Part shown: positions 1-12,935 of the stretch, piece after piece | Numbering within the stretch: the stretch's first letter is position 1 | How the letters are laid out: every line of letters begins with the position of its first letter | Assembly: GCF_022682495.2 (NCBI RefSeq) | Contig: NC_071389.1 | Coordinates: forward strand, 180,340,556 to 180,404,555 | Direction: 5' to 3' | Source: Desmodus rotundus | Lineage: Eukaryota; Chordata; Mammalia; Chiroptera; Phyllostomidae | Length of the DNA: 64,000 nt | The notes under the pieces: generated by a model | Databases searched by the model: none | Told to the model about the DNA's origin: nothing | The model's input: only the letters and a program-made list of their open reading frames with translations | Translations under genes and position numbers: made by a program

Positions 1-143
1 GCCTACCTTTCTTTTGTGCAGCTCTAGCTGGGACAGAAAGGGCGTTGCTGGGAGGGGGGCCCTGAGGCCCACAGGTGATGGCCCCACCCACCCACCCCCT
101 GGAGAGCCTTAGCTCCAGGGAGCTTATTGTGTTGCCCAATCTG

Positions 144-146
<3 letters not shown>

Positions 147-176
<30 letters not shown>
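147..176. repeat. (TC)15 microsatellite
   Basis: Pure TC dinucleotide run downstream of PTPN6. Confidence 0.95.
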
Positions 177-178
<2 letters not shown>

Positions 179-504
179 CCCCTGCCCCCTCCTTCCCTCC
201 CTCCTTTGTTTGCATCCTTCTTAATACCTTTCTGTATTTATCTTATGTTTGTGGACTGTCTCTGGATCTGTCTCCCCTACCCTTCTCCTAAGTTCATCAT
301 CAGGCCCCCAGCACGACTCCAGTGCCTGTGATTCAGTAGATGCTCAAAAAAGAAAGTGTATGCTGAATGCAGGACAGCCAACATCGCCTCAGAACTGTGC
401 CTACTCCTGAGCGTGCGCAGCGGGGTGGGGCGGGGACTCCCACAGGCTTGACTCCCCGGAGTTAAAATAAAGCCTTACTACAAAGAAGGAATCACTGGCT
501 TCTC

Positions 505-690
505 CAGGGCTATAGGCTCTGAGGCCAGACAGCCTGAATTAAAATCTTAGCTTCACTGCTCACTATCCTGCAACCTTGAGCAAGACAGTGAATCTGTACC
601 TCAGTTTCCCTCACTTTAAAATGAGAATGATAGGTATCTGGACTGAATAAATAGGTATAGTCTTTTAAACAGTGCCTGACAGGAGCATTT
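505..690 (+). mobile_element. MIR SINE
   Basis: Sense MIR with CAGACAGCCTGAATTAAAAT and ACCTCAGTTTCCCTCAC, downstream of PTPN6. Confidence 0.7.
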
Positions 691-758
691 GAGATCTTGC
701 TCCCTGGTATATGTGGTCAATTTGGCTCAAATAAACTCTTATTAAAAATATATTTATG

Positions 759-966
759 TGCCCTGTTGGTGTGGCTCAGTGGATTGAGCGCTGGCCTGTG
801 AACCAAGGGGTCACCAGGTTGATTCCCAGTCATGGCACATGCCTGGGTGGTGGCCAGGTCCCCAATAGGGGGCATGCGAGAGGCAACCACACATTGATGT
901 TTCTCTCCCTCTCTTTCTCTTTCCTTTCCCCTCTCTCTAAAATAAATAAATAAATAAAATCTTCAA
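759..966 (+). mobile_element. VES SINE (tRNA-derived, bat)
   Basis: Begins CCCTGTTGGTGTGGCTCAGT, followed by the tRNA-like B-box region, the CTCTCCCTCTCTTTCTC body end and an (AAATA)n tail. Confidence 0.9.
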
Positions 967-1330
967 AAAAATATTTATTTTTTAAAAATAAAATAAAAAA
1001 TAAGTAACAGTGCCTGACACACGGCACACGAGTAATGAATTATTGTTGCCCTTGCAATCTCTGTGCCTCATCTCAGTGATCTTCACAGCCACCCTGTCAG
1101 GGTCATCCTCCACTTTCCAGGACAGAGACTGGGGAACCTGGCCCGCAGTCACACTCCCAGTGTGTTAAGCAGAGTCCAGAGCCAGGTCTGCCTGACTGTG
1201 AAAATATTTGCCACCCCTCCCCCCACACACATACACACACCACTCCCTGCCCACCTGTCCCTCCACCCCCTTCAGCCCTTCCCACCGGGCAGCACAGAGT
1301 TAGAGACCCACACACAGTGATCCTAGGGTC

Positions 1331-1336
1331 TTTATT
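1331..1336 (-). promoter_or_regulatory. PTPN6: PTPN6 polyadenylation signal AATAAA
   Basis: Plus-strand TTTATT is AATAAA on the coding strand, about 450 nt past the stop codon. A cleavage site around 1310-1320 would end the terminal exon there. Confidence 0.75.
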
Positions 1337-1787
1337 TACAGGAGTGGAAGGGTCTGGCCCCACCGGGAGCCTTGCTGGGCTATATACAGGGTCTGGGAGA
1401 GGGAGGTGCAGACACGACCATTTAAATTACAACAGAGTTGGGCTGGCAGCTCCTAGGCTCAGGCTGTGGATGTTCACTGGAGGCTTCTACAGAGATCAGG
1501 GCTGTGGCTGCAGAGAGAAGGGAATCAGGGAGTAAGGGCGTGAGGGCCTGGCTGGAACCAGGGGAGGGGTCAGGAAAGCAGGTTTGGGAGGGCTGGGAAG
1601 GGCAGAGTGAGGCTGCAGCCACCCACCCATCCAGGGTAAGCTCCAGAGCCAGAGGACACTGGGGGCAGGGGAGGGGGGAGCCCTGGGCAGAGCCCTGAAT
1701 AGAATGGTCAGGGGACAATGAGGGCAGGGCAGGACAGAGCCCTGGGCAGCAGGACCATACCATGGCTGCCTCAGGACAGTGCCCAGC

Positions 1788-4700
1788 TCACTTCCTCTTG
1801 AGGGAGCCCTTGCTCTTGTCCTTGTCCGCTGACCGCTGCTTCTTCACCTTCTCCTCCCTCTTGTTCTTACTCTGTAGGTTCTCATACACATCCTCCTTGT
1901 GTCTGTAGTGGGGTGGGCAAGTGTGGGCAGTTGGCCCAGGTCAGGAGACAGTGCAGCATTACCCAGCACCAGCAGCCCCTTCTGGACCACTCTGCCTCAC
2001 AGGTGAGGAAACTGAGGCCAGGAGATCGAGGAGATCTGGTCACTGTCCTTACACTAGACTAGCAGCTCCTTGGGGGCAGAGGCTCCATCTCACACCTTAA
2101 TATATTGCCAGCACCCAGCACAGGCCCCACACAGAAGGAGGGCACTCGGGAAACACTAAATACAGGTTCAAGCTTGAACTTGAACCCAGGTCTCCTCAAC
2201 AACTGCACTTGCCCTCTCTGGAAAGAGAGGGTCCAGCTGGGGAGGAGAAAGGGATGAATGCTGGGAGGTGGCAGGCAGGGAGGGGTCACTCACTTGGAAG
2301 AGGTGCGAAAGGCCTTGGCATGGGCGTTCTTCATGGCGGGGGGGTAAGAGATGTTCCCGTACTCTGACTCCTGGCCCTTCTGGGACTGTAGGCAGAAGCA
2401 TGGTGGGAGGGCATTGGTCTCAAGCAGAACCAGGTGATGCCCACTGCCCTCCCCAGCACCCCCAGGCCCTGCTTGGCACGCACCTGCATGACCTCCAGCT
2501 TCTTCTTGGTGGTTTCAATGAACTGGGCGATGGCCACATAGATGAACTTGTACTGTGCCTCCGTCTGCACCATGCCTGAGCGCTGTGCCCGCACCATCTG
2601 GATTGTCTTCTGGATGTCAATATCGCAGTCCAGCCCTGTGCAGGGATGACAGCTGAACCTCAGGGCAGCAGGTGGCAGCAGGTGGAGGGGGACATGAGGA
2701 GCTGCTCATCCACCCTACCACCTGCACCCCCCGGCAGCCCTCACCTTTGGTGGAGATGCTCTCCATGAGCATGTCGATGACGATGATGGTGCCTGTGCGG
2801 CCGATGCCCGCGCTGGGGAGAGAAGGGGGCACCGTCAGAGGCCAGTCCACACCTCCCCAGGAAGGGGGCCCAGAGCTCCTCTCCAGCCATCACTCTCTTT
2901 CCACTTCCTCCACTCCCTGCCACGAATCCTCATTTCTGGCCAGTGGCTGCTGCCAACCCAGGAAGACCCAGGACCCCCAGTCCCACCGCCATCCTGCCCA
3001 CCCCCCTCCCTGGGACCTTCTCTGAAACCCTTGCCCTGAGGGAGGTCTTCCCGTTCTCCCCTCCTAAGTCATATTTGGAGCTTCTTTCTTCAGGGCTTCA
3101 TTTCCCTTTTTCTTTAGACTCTGATGGCAGGAAAAGGGCAGCCCTCAGACAGTGGGGTGCAGGGGCCACACGGGTCACGAGACATGAGGAGCAGTGCAGC
3201 AGCAGGTCTGTCTCCCTTCTCCCCCACCCTCTGCCTCCACCCTCGGGCAAACAGAGCCCAGGAACCTCAGGACCCCACATGGACCTCAGTCCCGCCCCTT
3301 CTCCGGGCCTGTCAGGCTGGTGCTCGGAGTCGCGCTAATTTCAAACCCAGATTGTCAAAAATAACCCCCCCTCACCCACTTCCTTCCTGTAACGTCTAAA
3401 TAAAGGCCATGGGGATTTCAAGAATTGAGTGAGAGTGTGGGGGTGGGAGGCAGCAGAAGGGTCGTTCCTGGTGATGGGTCTGCCCCTCCCAGCAGAGTAT
3501 GGGGGCACCTCCAGAGCCGGGCCACCCAGCCCTACCCCAGGAAAAGCACACATCTTTCTTTTTGCTGGTGGGAAGAAAGAAGTCGAGGGCCTCACAGCCT
3601 GGCTCACACGGAGGGAGTGGGAAGAGAAGAGCACAGAGCAGGTTCCTATTTCCCCGCCCCCTGACAGCTCCCGTTTCTTGAGGGTTCACTGCATTCTAGA
3701 CACAATGATAGAATCTCATTTCATCCTCACCACAGCCCTGTGAGGTCCTGTTTCTACAGATGAGGAAGCTGAGGGTCAGAGAAGTGAAGTAATTTGTCCA
3801 AGGTCACCCAGCCGGTGAGTGGAGAAGCAGGAATTTAAACCAGCAGTCTCTGTCCCAGGCCCTGTGCCCACTGCCCCCCACCCACCCGGGCCAGGCCAGC
3901 TGGGTCAGCCCGTCTGCGGGACTCTGCCCCTCAGACCTGCTCCTGCTTGCTGACTGACCCCCCCCAAAAAAAGGAATGGGATCTGATCATGAACCTGAGG
4001 GTCTCCACTGGAGCCAGTGATGTATGTGCCCCTCCTGAAGATATCACCTGCCCCTGCACACTCAGTCCAAGTGGGAGGGCACTGGCTGGGGAGGGGATAC
4101 TGGGAGCGGCAATGAAAAAGCCCTCCACTCACAGGGCTGCAGGTGGGAAAAGAGAAGGGATGGGGAGCCACGCTGACTCTGCATGGAGGGTGGTGGGGCC
4201 AAGAGAAAATGGGCTACGAGAAAACGGAGACAAGGACCCCTGACCCACTGGCTAGGTCTGTTTCTTCATCTGTCTTTGGCAGGGTTGGACAAGATGGCAC
4301 ATTCAGGGAGGTCTCTGAGAAAGCTGCCCCAAGCACAGGATCAGACAGTGAGGCTGGTTCAAGCTACATTTCACCCATGGATCTGGAGCCCCAGGGAGCC
4401 CACAAGAGGCTGGGGGGAAAGGGAAGGCAATAAAGGAGTTAATACGTAAATTGCTTACAGTGTTCATAGCACTCAGCAATATTTACTTGCCAGCTACTAT
4501 TTTTGTGGTCACTACTAATCTATTTATTATTATTCTCACCTGCAATGCACAATGATGGGCCCTGCATGAGGCAGACTTTCCTGCCGCTGATTGACCTGGT
4601 CCAGGAAGCTGAGGACACCCCCAGGCTCGCTGGGGACACCGTGGTCAGGCCAGCTCAGGTACTGGTAGTGCCAGATCTCCCGCACCAGGTTCCCCTGGAC

Positions 4701-7700
4701 AGAGTACAAGAATCAGTGTTCCCTGCTCCCACACATGGCTCCATCCCTCCCAAACCAGGCAAGAGAACATGTCTGAGGAGGGCCCGGAAGGGGACGGCGG
4801 TAGGGGACACTCACATTGTCCAGCGGGGAGACCTGTAAGGTGCGAAGTTTGTACTCAGCTGTGTCGTGTTCCCCACAGCTGGTTACAGTGTAGGGTCCAT
4901 ACACACGCTGAGTGCCCACCTCTGGCCAATATGGGACACATTTGTTCTGGAAGGGAAGGTGGGGGTGGAGAATGAGGCAGAGAAGCAGGCGTGAGGCTGG
5001 GCACTCTGGGCCCTGTCCTAGGTCCCAAGCCCCAGTGCCGGCCCAGTCAACATCTCTTAGATGAATGGATGAACTGGCCAAGAGTCAGAGTCTTAGGATC
5101 CAGTGCTGAGGCTTGATCAGCCACCTAACCTTACAAGTCATTCGACACACATTGGTTGACACACACACTGCACCTGAAGCTGTGCAAACAAGGCAGGAGT
5201 TACAAACACAAGTAAGAGGCAGTGTGCTCCCCTGGGCTTCCAGGAGCTCACAGAGAGACAGGTAGACAGGGAAAACATGGAGCGTGGGGGAGACAGAGGC
5301 TAATTCTCCCTCTAGGTTATGGAGGAAATCAGAGATGGTTCACGGAGGAGGGAGCATTTGAACTGGGTCTTCACAAATGAGGAGTCTGTCAGGCAGAGAT
5401 AGTGCAGGGAGAGGAAGTCATTTCCTAGCAGCAAGTGAGCTTGTGCAAAAAGGCACAGAAACCTGAAAGAGCCTGGCCCACTGGAAGCAGTGGGTGGTGC
5501 AGAGAAGCCGCCAGGCCTTAAGCACCAAGTCTTAGAGTGCGACTTTATCCTGAAGGCGACTAGGGGCCATTGAAGGGTCTTCGGCGAGAGAGCAACGTGA
5601 CACAGTTCGTGATTTGGACGGGATCCCTTTGACTACAGTGCAAAGGGTTCTGCAGTGCAGGGGTGAGAGGCAGGAGCCAATCCCAGAGAGATTTATAAGG
5701 CAGAGGGGACAAGAGGGGCTCTCGACTGCATGGGGACAGATGGAGGAGGGGCAGGCAGAATGTTTGCTTCAGGACACTTTAAGGCAGAAGCCGCATTTAA
5801 AACCTGGGTCTAGCCCTGGCTGGGCAGCTCAGTTGATTAGAGCGTCGTCCTGATCCACCAAGGTTGTGGGTTGGATCCCCAGTCGGGGCACATACAAGAA
5901 CCAACCAATGAATTCACAAATAAGTAGAACAACAAATTGGTGTTTCTCTTCCCCCTACCCCCCACCTTCTTTGCTCTCTAAAATCAATTAAGTTTTCAAA
6001 ATTAAAAAAAAAAAAAAAAAAAAAAAACCTGGGTCTGGTAGTCAGGAGAGCCCAAGGCTGGAAGCAGGGATCTGAGAGTCAAGAGTGAACCCGAGACTTT
6101 GTCTCTGTGCCTGTTTCCCAAGGCGGGTTGAACCCTTGCTGTCTGAGGTGCCTGTCTGCCCTGGTATCCTTTGCTTTGATGATGGTGAACAATGAGTACT
6201 GGGGAGGGGGTGTGGGGGTCAGAGGGCAGCGAGGAGCCCGGTCCTACCCGGCCTTTCTCCACCTCCCGGGTGGTCATGACGACGACACGGCTGTTCTCCT
6301 GCCATATCATCTGCCAGAAGTCGTTGACCGTGGCGTCCAGGCAGCCCTGGCTGGCGATGTAGGTCTTAGCATTCTCATCAGGGCCTAGCAGCTGGTTCTG
6401 GATGCAAGTGCAGAAAGACATACATCAGGACTGTGGGCCTCTTGGCTCAGGACACGCCCTTTGCCCCCACCACCCTCAGCCACACAAGTCATCAGCTTTG
6501 ACTTTGCCCACACACCTCTGGACCTGGTGGCCCCCTGAGATGGGGAATCCCCAGGGCCCAGCCTCTCCTCCTGTGTGACTTGTGGGCAGCACTGACCTTG
6601 ATGTAGTTGGCATTGATGTAGTCAGACCCAGGGATGTTACTGTCACGTCCCTGCAGGATCACTCGGCTGTGGTCGACTGTGAGCAGAGAGGAGGCCAGAA
6701 GGGCCTGGGTCAGTAGGAACTCATCAGCCCCCGGGTCAGACCCTTCCTACACTCACAGGCTATTCTTGTCTGAGAAGCCATGAGGCTCTCAGAGCACTCT
6801 GGGCGGGCAGGGCACCTGCAGGAGTTGGGGTGGAGGTTTCAAAGGAAGGACAGTGGTGACAGTGGTGGGTGCGGGAGGCTCTACTGGGAGGAGCAGAGGC
6901 TTTCTGAAGGAGAGGAGATTCTGCTGTGTGGGTGGGGGGTAGACCCCCTGAGATGGGCGTAGAGACACTATGATGGAGGAGGTTGGCTGAGGGAAGGAGA
7001 ATCTCCTGGGTGAATGGATGCTGCTTGGGAGCATCTCCTGCTCCCAATGGAGATGGAGGCTGTGGGGGTGCTCACAGGGGAGAATGTTCTTGTAACGGTT
7101 CTTGCTCTTGTTCTCTGGCCGCTGCCCTTCCAGCCGCTCATGCAGGTTCTTCACCTCCTGCTTCTGCAGACTCTGAGGGGAGAGAGGGGGAAATGGAGCA
7201 TCAGCCCCCAAGAGGGGTGTCTGCGGGTGGACATAACATGGGGCAGATCAGCCCTGGCAGAGTAGCTCAGTTGGTTAGAACATCATCCCTATACACTAAG
7301 GTTACTGGTTTGGTCCCCTGTCAGGGCACATACAAGAAGCAAACAGTGAATGCATAAATAAGTGCAACAACAAATCAATGTTTCTCTCTCCCTCCCTTCT
7401 TCTCTCTCTCTAAATTCAATCAATAATTTTTTTTAATGGGGCATATCAGCATCAGGGGTGGAGAGAGAGGTTTTTCTCCACCCCATGCTAGACACCTCGA
7501 TGGCCCCCACCACACACCTCAAACTCCTCCCAGAAGCCGGCCTTGGCTGTATCCTCCGACTCCTGCTTCTTGTTCAGTTCCAAGACCCGGTTCTCAATGT
7601 CAGCCGCATTCACCCGTGTGGCGTAGTATGGCTGGGGAGGGCAAGGATGAGAAGTCAGCGACTTCCAGATCTCAGAGGCTCATGGGGCTGAGGGACTGCT

Positions 7701-10700
7701 CAGGGGGAGGAAGGAGGCAGCCAGGCCCACCCCTCACCTGCCGCAGGTAGACAAAGGCACCCGAGGCCTCCTCAATCCCCGTCTTCTTGAAATGCTCCAC
7801 CAGGTCCGTGAGGCTGTCAAAGGTCTCTGAACCACCCACCGTGTAGCGTCCGCCCTGAGGGATACCAAGTCAGGCCACCCATAGGGCCTGAGTCTCCCTC
7901 CCTTTACCCCCAGCCTTGGACGGAAGCCTGGCTGATCCTCCCCACCGCCCACGCTATGAGCACAGATGAGAGCCCCAGTAAGATTCCTCCCCCACTGCCC
8001 GAATGCCTTACCTCACACATGACCTTGATATGGGTGACTTTGAGTGGGGAGCCTGGACCAGCCTTGGGTTGGTCACTGAGCACGGACAGCACAAAATCTC
8101 CAGGCTGGCTGAGACTCTCACGCACGAGAAATGTCCAGGGCTCACCCTTGGCCTGCAGCAGTGTCTCCGCCTGCCCCCCAGACATGTGGCCATGGTACCA
8201 CCTAGAAAAGGCAGCATCAGCAAAGATGAGTCCTGGGCCAAGGGGCAGTTACTAAGCAGAGATGCTCACAGAGAGGGGCAGGGAAACTGAGTATCTGTGA
8301 TATGCTAGGCATTGTGCTAGATGCTTTCAAACCCACCATGATATTTAGGTCTGTTACTCACAAAAACACAAAGAGGTAGGTACCACCTCCATTTTCCAGA
8401 TGAGAAAACTGAGGCTGGTGATTACCAATTGGCCCGAGGCCCTTCAAGGCAAGCCTCAGGAGTGCTAACCAGGTCCACCTCTGGAAGTTTCAGACAAAGC
8501 AGAAAGGCAGGCTATATCCAGAATATCTGGAGGGGAGAAACCCAGCAAGAGTCTCCATCAAAGACAGGGCTAAGCTAGGGAAAGAGAACAGGGAGTAAGA
8601 GAAATGCAAAGGTCAAACCACAGAGAGCCATGGAGATGGGAGAGACGGAAGTCACCAGGGAGGCATGATGGGGGAGAACTCCCCCAGGGAGGCGGGGATG
8701 ACAGACAGCCCACTGGGAAGAGTGGTTTAGGGGGCTCTGGGGTGACTAGGGATAATGCCATTGAAAGGCAAACTGGGGTTCAGAGGGGCTCACAGGTGCT
8801 CAAAGGGGCAAAAAGCAGAACTAGGACCTTTCCCCAAAGCACACCCCCTTCCCAGGAGGAAACTGTAGCCCCACAATGCCCAGCCCCACAGGAAACCACG
8901 TGATGGAAAAAACACAAAACTCCTTCTGGGGAGAGAGTGAGAAGTGAGGTTGTGAGGTTTCCTCAGCCGAGGGACCTCGGGAGGGGGGCATTTTCCAACC
9001 GCAAGGAAGGGGGGAAGAGGGAGGGGACCCATCTGCCTCACCCATCTCACTCCAGCCCAGAGAAGACCACAGCTCAGAGACCTCCAGAGTCCCCTGGACC
9101 ACCCCTGGGCCATTCCATCCCACTACTTAAGGACAGGCTAGGGTGCTAGGGCAATGAGGAGGGGTCTAGCCCTCTCCCCCCAGGCCCCAGGATGAGGAAG
9201 TCTCCATGCAAATGTCAGGCTGACCACAGGCACAGAGCTAGCCATCAAGGGGACAAATGCAAATTCCTGTGGAGGAGGAGGAGGGGCAGCAGTCAAGGCT
9301 GGGACACAGACAGAGACTTTGAGAAAGAGCCTCCCACACACGTCCAGGGTCAGGGGTGAGCCCAGGCGTTCAGGCATGGGTAACCAAAAGGGCTCTTCGA
9401 GTCAGCTTCTCCAGTCTTAACTACCCCCGGCCCCAGCTTTGCTCTTCTCCTGTTTCTCCCAAGTGATGTGAACCCAGGCCTCAGCCTCCTTCCCAGGGGG
9501 GTTTACTCAGCTCCTTTCTCTCTCTCCCAGATCAGACCCAACCTACTGCTTCTCTATGGTCTGGCTGCCCCATTCTCTCCTGGCAGGACAGAGAATGGCT
9601 GTGGACAAGGGTGGAGAGAGGACATGAGAAGTTCAGAGGGTGTGGGTGACAAACGCCCATGTGTGCTGCAGGTGAGACAGAGGGACAGGGTGGGAAAGAA
9701 CTGAGGAGGGCAGTGATGAGCAAGATCATCGACGCTGAGGATTCTCTCCTAGAAGTCGTGGCTTCAAAGGAAGTGGATCAGTAGCCTCATGGCGACTGGA
9801 GAGAGGTCTCTTAGTGGTGGGACACGGGGCCTGCATGTTATCTCATCCAGTTCTAAGTTTTAATCAGTGACTTGAACAAAAATACTGATGCAAGTTGGGA
9901 GGCAAGTATCTCAGTAACACTGAAAACTGACAGCATCAAGTTCAGAATCATTTCAACAATCGTACAAGGGCAAGTTGGCTTGGCCCCTGGAGTGTGAGGG
10001 TAAAAAAAATTCCTAGACTTTTTCAGCTGCCCTTCACCTTAATAGGAGCTCTCACTGAGATAGCTGCCAAAAGGAGCCACCTGGGATGCTGAGTGTTCAG
10101 GTGTCTCCACCTCCCACCCAGACTTTAAGGAGACCACCTGGGGCATGGCCAGCCCAGGCCTGGGACCACATCTTTGGAGCCAAAGGGACGGAAGGGAAAT
10201 GCCTTGGGTATTACCCTGTGCCCAGGTGCTAGGCCCTTGTACATGTGACTACACCTCACACTGACACCCAACCCAGCCCCAAGGTGGACCCATTCCCTCT
10301 GGTTTGCTGAGATAAGGCAGTAAGTGTCCTCATAGACATTAGTCCCTGTGCTCCTTCTCAATATCCACCTCTCCCTGTATTAACCTGTACTGGAGGAGGG
10401 AATAGTTATAGGAAGTCAGATTCAGTTCCATAGAAGGAAGAAGAGCTTTCTAACAACAAAGCTGGCCACAAGGAGCAGCCTCTCTGTCACCAGTAACACC
10501 TGGGTTTTCAGCTGACAGGGACCCTGAAGAAGGCAACCTCTTGCATCCCCAGGGGTTGATGGGAAGGGGTGGGAGGTTAGTCCTCGGAGACACGGCCCCA
10601 GGGTCACATGGAAGAAAGAAGGCCACAGAGGAGCCAGGATGGGGAAGGCGCTGACAGGTGGGGGTGGAAGCAGAGCCCCTCACCTCTCACTGGTAGGGTC

Positions 10701-11309
10701 AGAGCAGTTAAGCGGGTACTTGAGGTGGATGATGGTGCCATCGCGGTCCTGGAGGACGCCGTGCTGCTGCGTGTAGTACTCCACCAGCTCCGTCAGTGTC
10801 GCAAACTTCTCCCCTCCATACAGGTCGTAGAAATCCCCTGAGTTCTGGATGCGAATGTGGGTCACCTGATCCCCTACCCTGCAGGACACCAGGGAGTGAG
10901 GCCCATGGGTGCAGGAATAGAGGTGGGGAGGGCTGGGGGATGGGCTGAGTATGGGGCACACACAGGATGGGGTGGACAAATACAGGGACAGGGGCATGCC
11001 GGCTCTGGGGGTTGGGGAGTTGGCAATGCCATGAGGGAACCGGAATAAACTGCCAAAATACTCGTCCTGAGTGGAGCTGAGGGCCACCTACCTGACGGAA
11101 AGGGAGAAGTCGCCCTGGTTCTTACGACTGGGCCGAGCCAGGAAACTCCCGTGGACACCTCGGCCCTTGAGCAGGGTCTCTGCGTCCAGCCCACTGAGGT
11201 CTCGATGAAACCACCTGGGAGGCCCAGGAGGCGGTGAGGAGAGGTCGCATGGGCTCCAGGGCACCCATGCCTCCTGCCTACCATGGGTCCCAGGCCCTTA
11301 CCTCACCAT
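1788..11309 (-). CDS. PTPN6: PTPN6 (SHP-1), non-receptor protein tyrosine phosphatase, haematopoietic isoform
   Basis: Cytoplasmic phosphatase that binds phosphorylated ITIMs and damps immune-receptor signalling. Fifteen coding exons, in transcript order: 11309-11302, 11214-11092, 10878-10684, 8201-8012, 7854-7738, 7631-7518, 7172-7076, 6676-6597, 6397-6248, 4946-4815, 4694-4540, 2812-2745, 2635-2484, 2385-2294, 1902-1788. All have GT/AG borders. They sum to 1788 nt, i.e. 595 aa, the length of human SHP-1. Visible domains: N-SH2 (FLARPSR), C-SH2 ([15 protein letters not shown]), and PTP domain with the WPDHG loop (Asp about 419) and HCSAGIGR P-loop (Cys 453; its codon closes exon 4694-4540 and the loop continues in 2812-2745). 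The C-terminal tail has EDVYENL (phosphotyrosine site) and a basic KRK end. The start is ATGGTGAG followed by gtaagg, encoding M-V-R, with an 87-bp first intron as expected for the haematopoietic promoter. The gene reads toward the window edge; C12orf57 lies upstream on the same strand. Confidence 0.97.
3685..3880 (-). mobile_element. MIR SINE
   Basis: Contains ACAGATGAGGAAGCTGAGGG and CAAGGTCACCCAGCC in antisense MIR order, in the large PTPN6 intron. Confidence 0.8.
5812..6023 (+). mobile_element. VES-related SINE, second subfamily
   Basis: Head reads GCCCTGGCTGGGCAGCTCAG with AGAGCGTCGTCCTGA and a CATACAAGAACCAACCAATG body, distinct from typical VES. A perfect 13-bp target-site duplication AAAACCTGGGTCT flanks it (5799-5811 and 6024-6036). 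The tail is about 25 A. It lies in a PTPN6 intron. Confidence 0.9.
7252..7435 (+). mobile_element. VES-related SINE, second subfamily
   Basis: Same subfamily as the copy at 5812 (CATACAAGAAGCAAACAGTG body). Flanked by a 14-bp duplication, ATGGGGCAGATCAG (7238-7251) and ATGGGGCATATCAG (7436-7449). It lies in the short PTPN6 intron between the exons ending at 7518 and starting at 7172. Confidence 0.9.
8290..8470 (-). mobile_element. MIR SINE
   Basis: GCATTGTGCTAGATGCTTTC followed by CATTTTCCAGATGAGAAAAC, an antisense MIR, in a PTPN6 intron. Confidence 0.8.
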
Positions 11310-11799
11310 CCTGGGGGCTCCCCAAGAGGAAAGGGGTACAGGGAACGAGGTGGTGCCGGGAGTCAGGGCAAGTGGAGAACGCTAGGGGTAAACCTCCACT
11401 GCAGCCCTCGGCACCCAGACCACCTCGCCACCCCTGTAGTCCTGGTTCTGGGGCTGCCACTCCAATGGCTTAGGGCTGCCGGCAGGGCGGGGACAGGAAG
11501 GGGCGCGGCCCCCTTGGGGGAACTCACTGTACTTCTCATTTTAGAGCAGAGGGAAGAGAAGCAGAGCCAGTGGAGATGGGGGTGGGGATGGGGCCCACTT
11601 CCCACGTCTGCCATCAAAGGCCTCAGAAGCATGGCATTGCACAAATAAGGACACATGTGTGCCTTGTGCCCCGCAAGCAAAGGTCATGCTCCATACATGT
11701 AACCCCACACAGTCACCTCATCCAGTGTGGGTGACATGCCATCTCTCACTGCTCCACACGGCCTTCCCTGGTCCAAGCTCACAGTAATGGTCATGGCGA

Positions 11800-12030
11800 T
11801 CTCTGCCATTGACTGGAAGCTTGCTGTCCGCCAGGCACTGCTTTAGGGGCCTTATCTGAATTACCCCTCGCAACAGCTCTCTGAAGCTGGTACTCTCTTT
11901 ATCCCCATGTTATAGACAAGGAACCTGAGGCGCTGGAGTGGAGGGAACTTGCCCGAGGTCACCCAGTCAGTAAGTGGCAGTGTCACAGCAAAACCAGTCT
12001 GTCTGATTCTAAAGCCAGTGATTTCAGCTA
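11800..12030 (-). mobile_element. MIR SINE
   Basis: CCAGGCACTGCTTTAGGGGC through CGAGGTCACCCAGTCAGTAA, antisense MIR, upstream PTPN6 intron. Confidence 0.8.
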
Positions 12031-12737
12031 CTGTACGCCGGATCTCTGGGCTTCAAAAAACAGAGCTGGGAGCCTCTTCTTCCATTGAGGCTGCAGCAGG
12101 AGGGGGAGAGTCCCTAAGAGGCAAGACACGCAGATGCTTACAAAAGAAGTGGTGCCCTTGCCTTCCCGGCACACACAGATGAAGAGGGGCAACTGAGGCA
12201 CAGGGATGGACAAAATGGCCCCTGTGCAGCCTGTCAAACTTTCTCATTTTCTACTTCTTGTCCTCAGGCCTTTGCCCGCACCCTGCCCTAAGGGGGTGCA
12301 GAGTGGGGGCAGCAGGTGGGGGCAGAGTTGCCAGGCCCCTTGGGTCCAACCACCCTATGCCTGAGCCATAGCTTCTTGCCAAGTGGGTCTGGTGTGAATC
12401 AGCCAGAGCCCAGAACAACCAGGGACGTGTCTCCTGGGGCCTGGGGCCAAGGTCCCTGCCATGCCTGATATTCTCAGGGCTGGTTGACCTTGAGCGGCCA
12501 TACACACTAAAAGCCTGTGATGCTCTCTGTGTGTGATTCCAGTACAAACACCGCCCAACCAAAATGAGATGAAAGACGCCCAAAAAAGAATATGAAAGAG
12601 AGTCATATTGATGGCTTCCCCTAGGGAGGGAGACTGGGCTGGCTGGAGGAGAGGGCTGGGAGGGACATTGACTTCTCCCTTATACCTTTCTGAAAACTGT
12701 AGCATGGGCATGCATTACCTTTATAAAAATAAATTCA

Positions 12738-12935
12738 CCCTGTCTGGTGTGACTCAGTGGATTGAGTGCCAGACTGTGAAGCAAAGGATCACCGGTTCGA
12801 TTCCCAGTTAGGGCACATGCCTGGGTTGTGGACCAGGTCCCCAGTAGGGGGCACACAAGAGACAACCACACATTGATGTTCTCTCTCTCTCTCTTTCTCC
12901 CTCCCTTCCCCTCTCTCTAAAAAATAAATAAAATA
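12738..12935 (+). mobile_element. VES SINE
   Basis: Typical VES head, B-box, CT-rich body end and A-rich tail, in the upstream PTPN6 intron. Confidence 0.9.

Noticed and set aside
1..1310. miR-200c/miR-141, which lie downstream of PTPN6 in human
   Set aside because: I looked for the TAATACTGCCGGGTAATGATG-like seed region and found none; the cluster should lie beyond the left edge.
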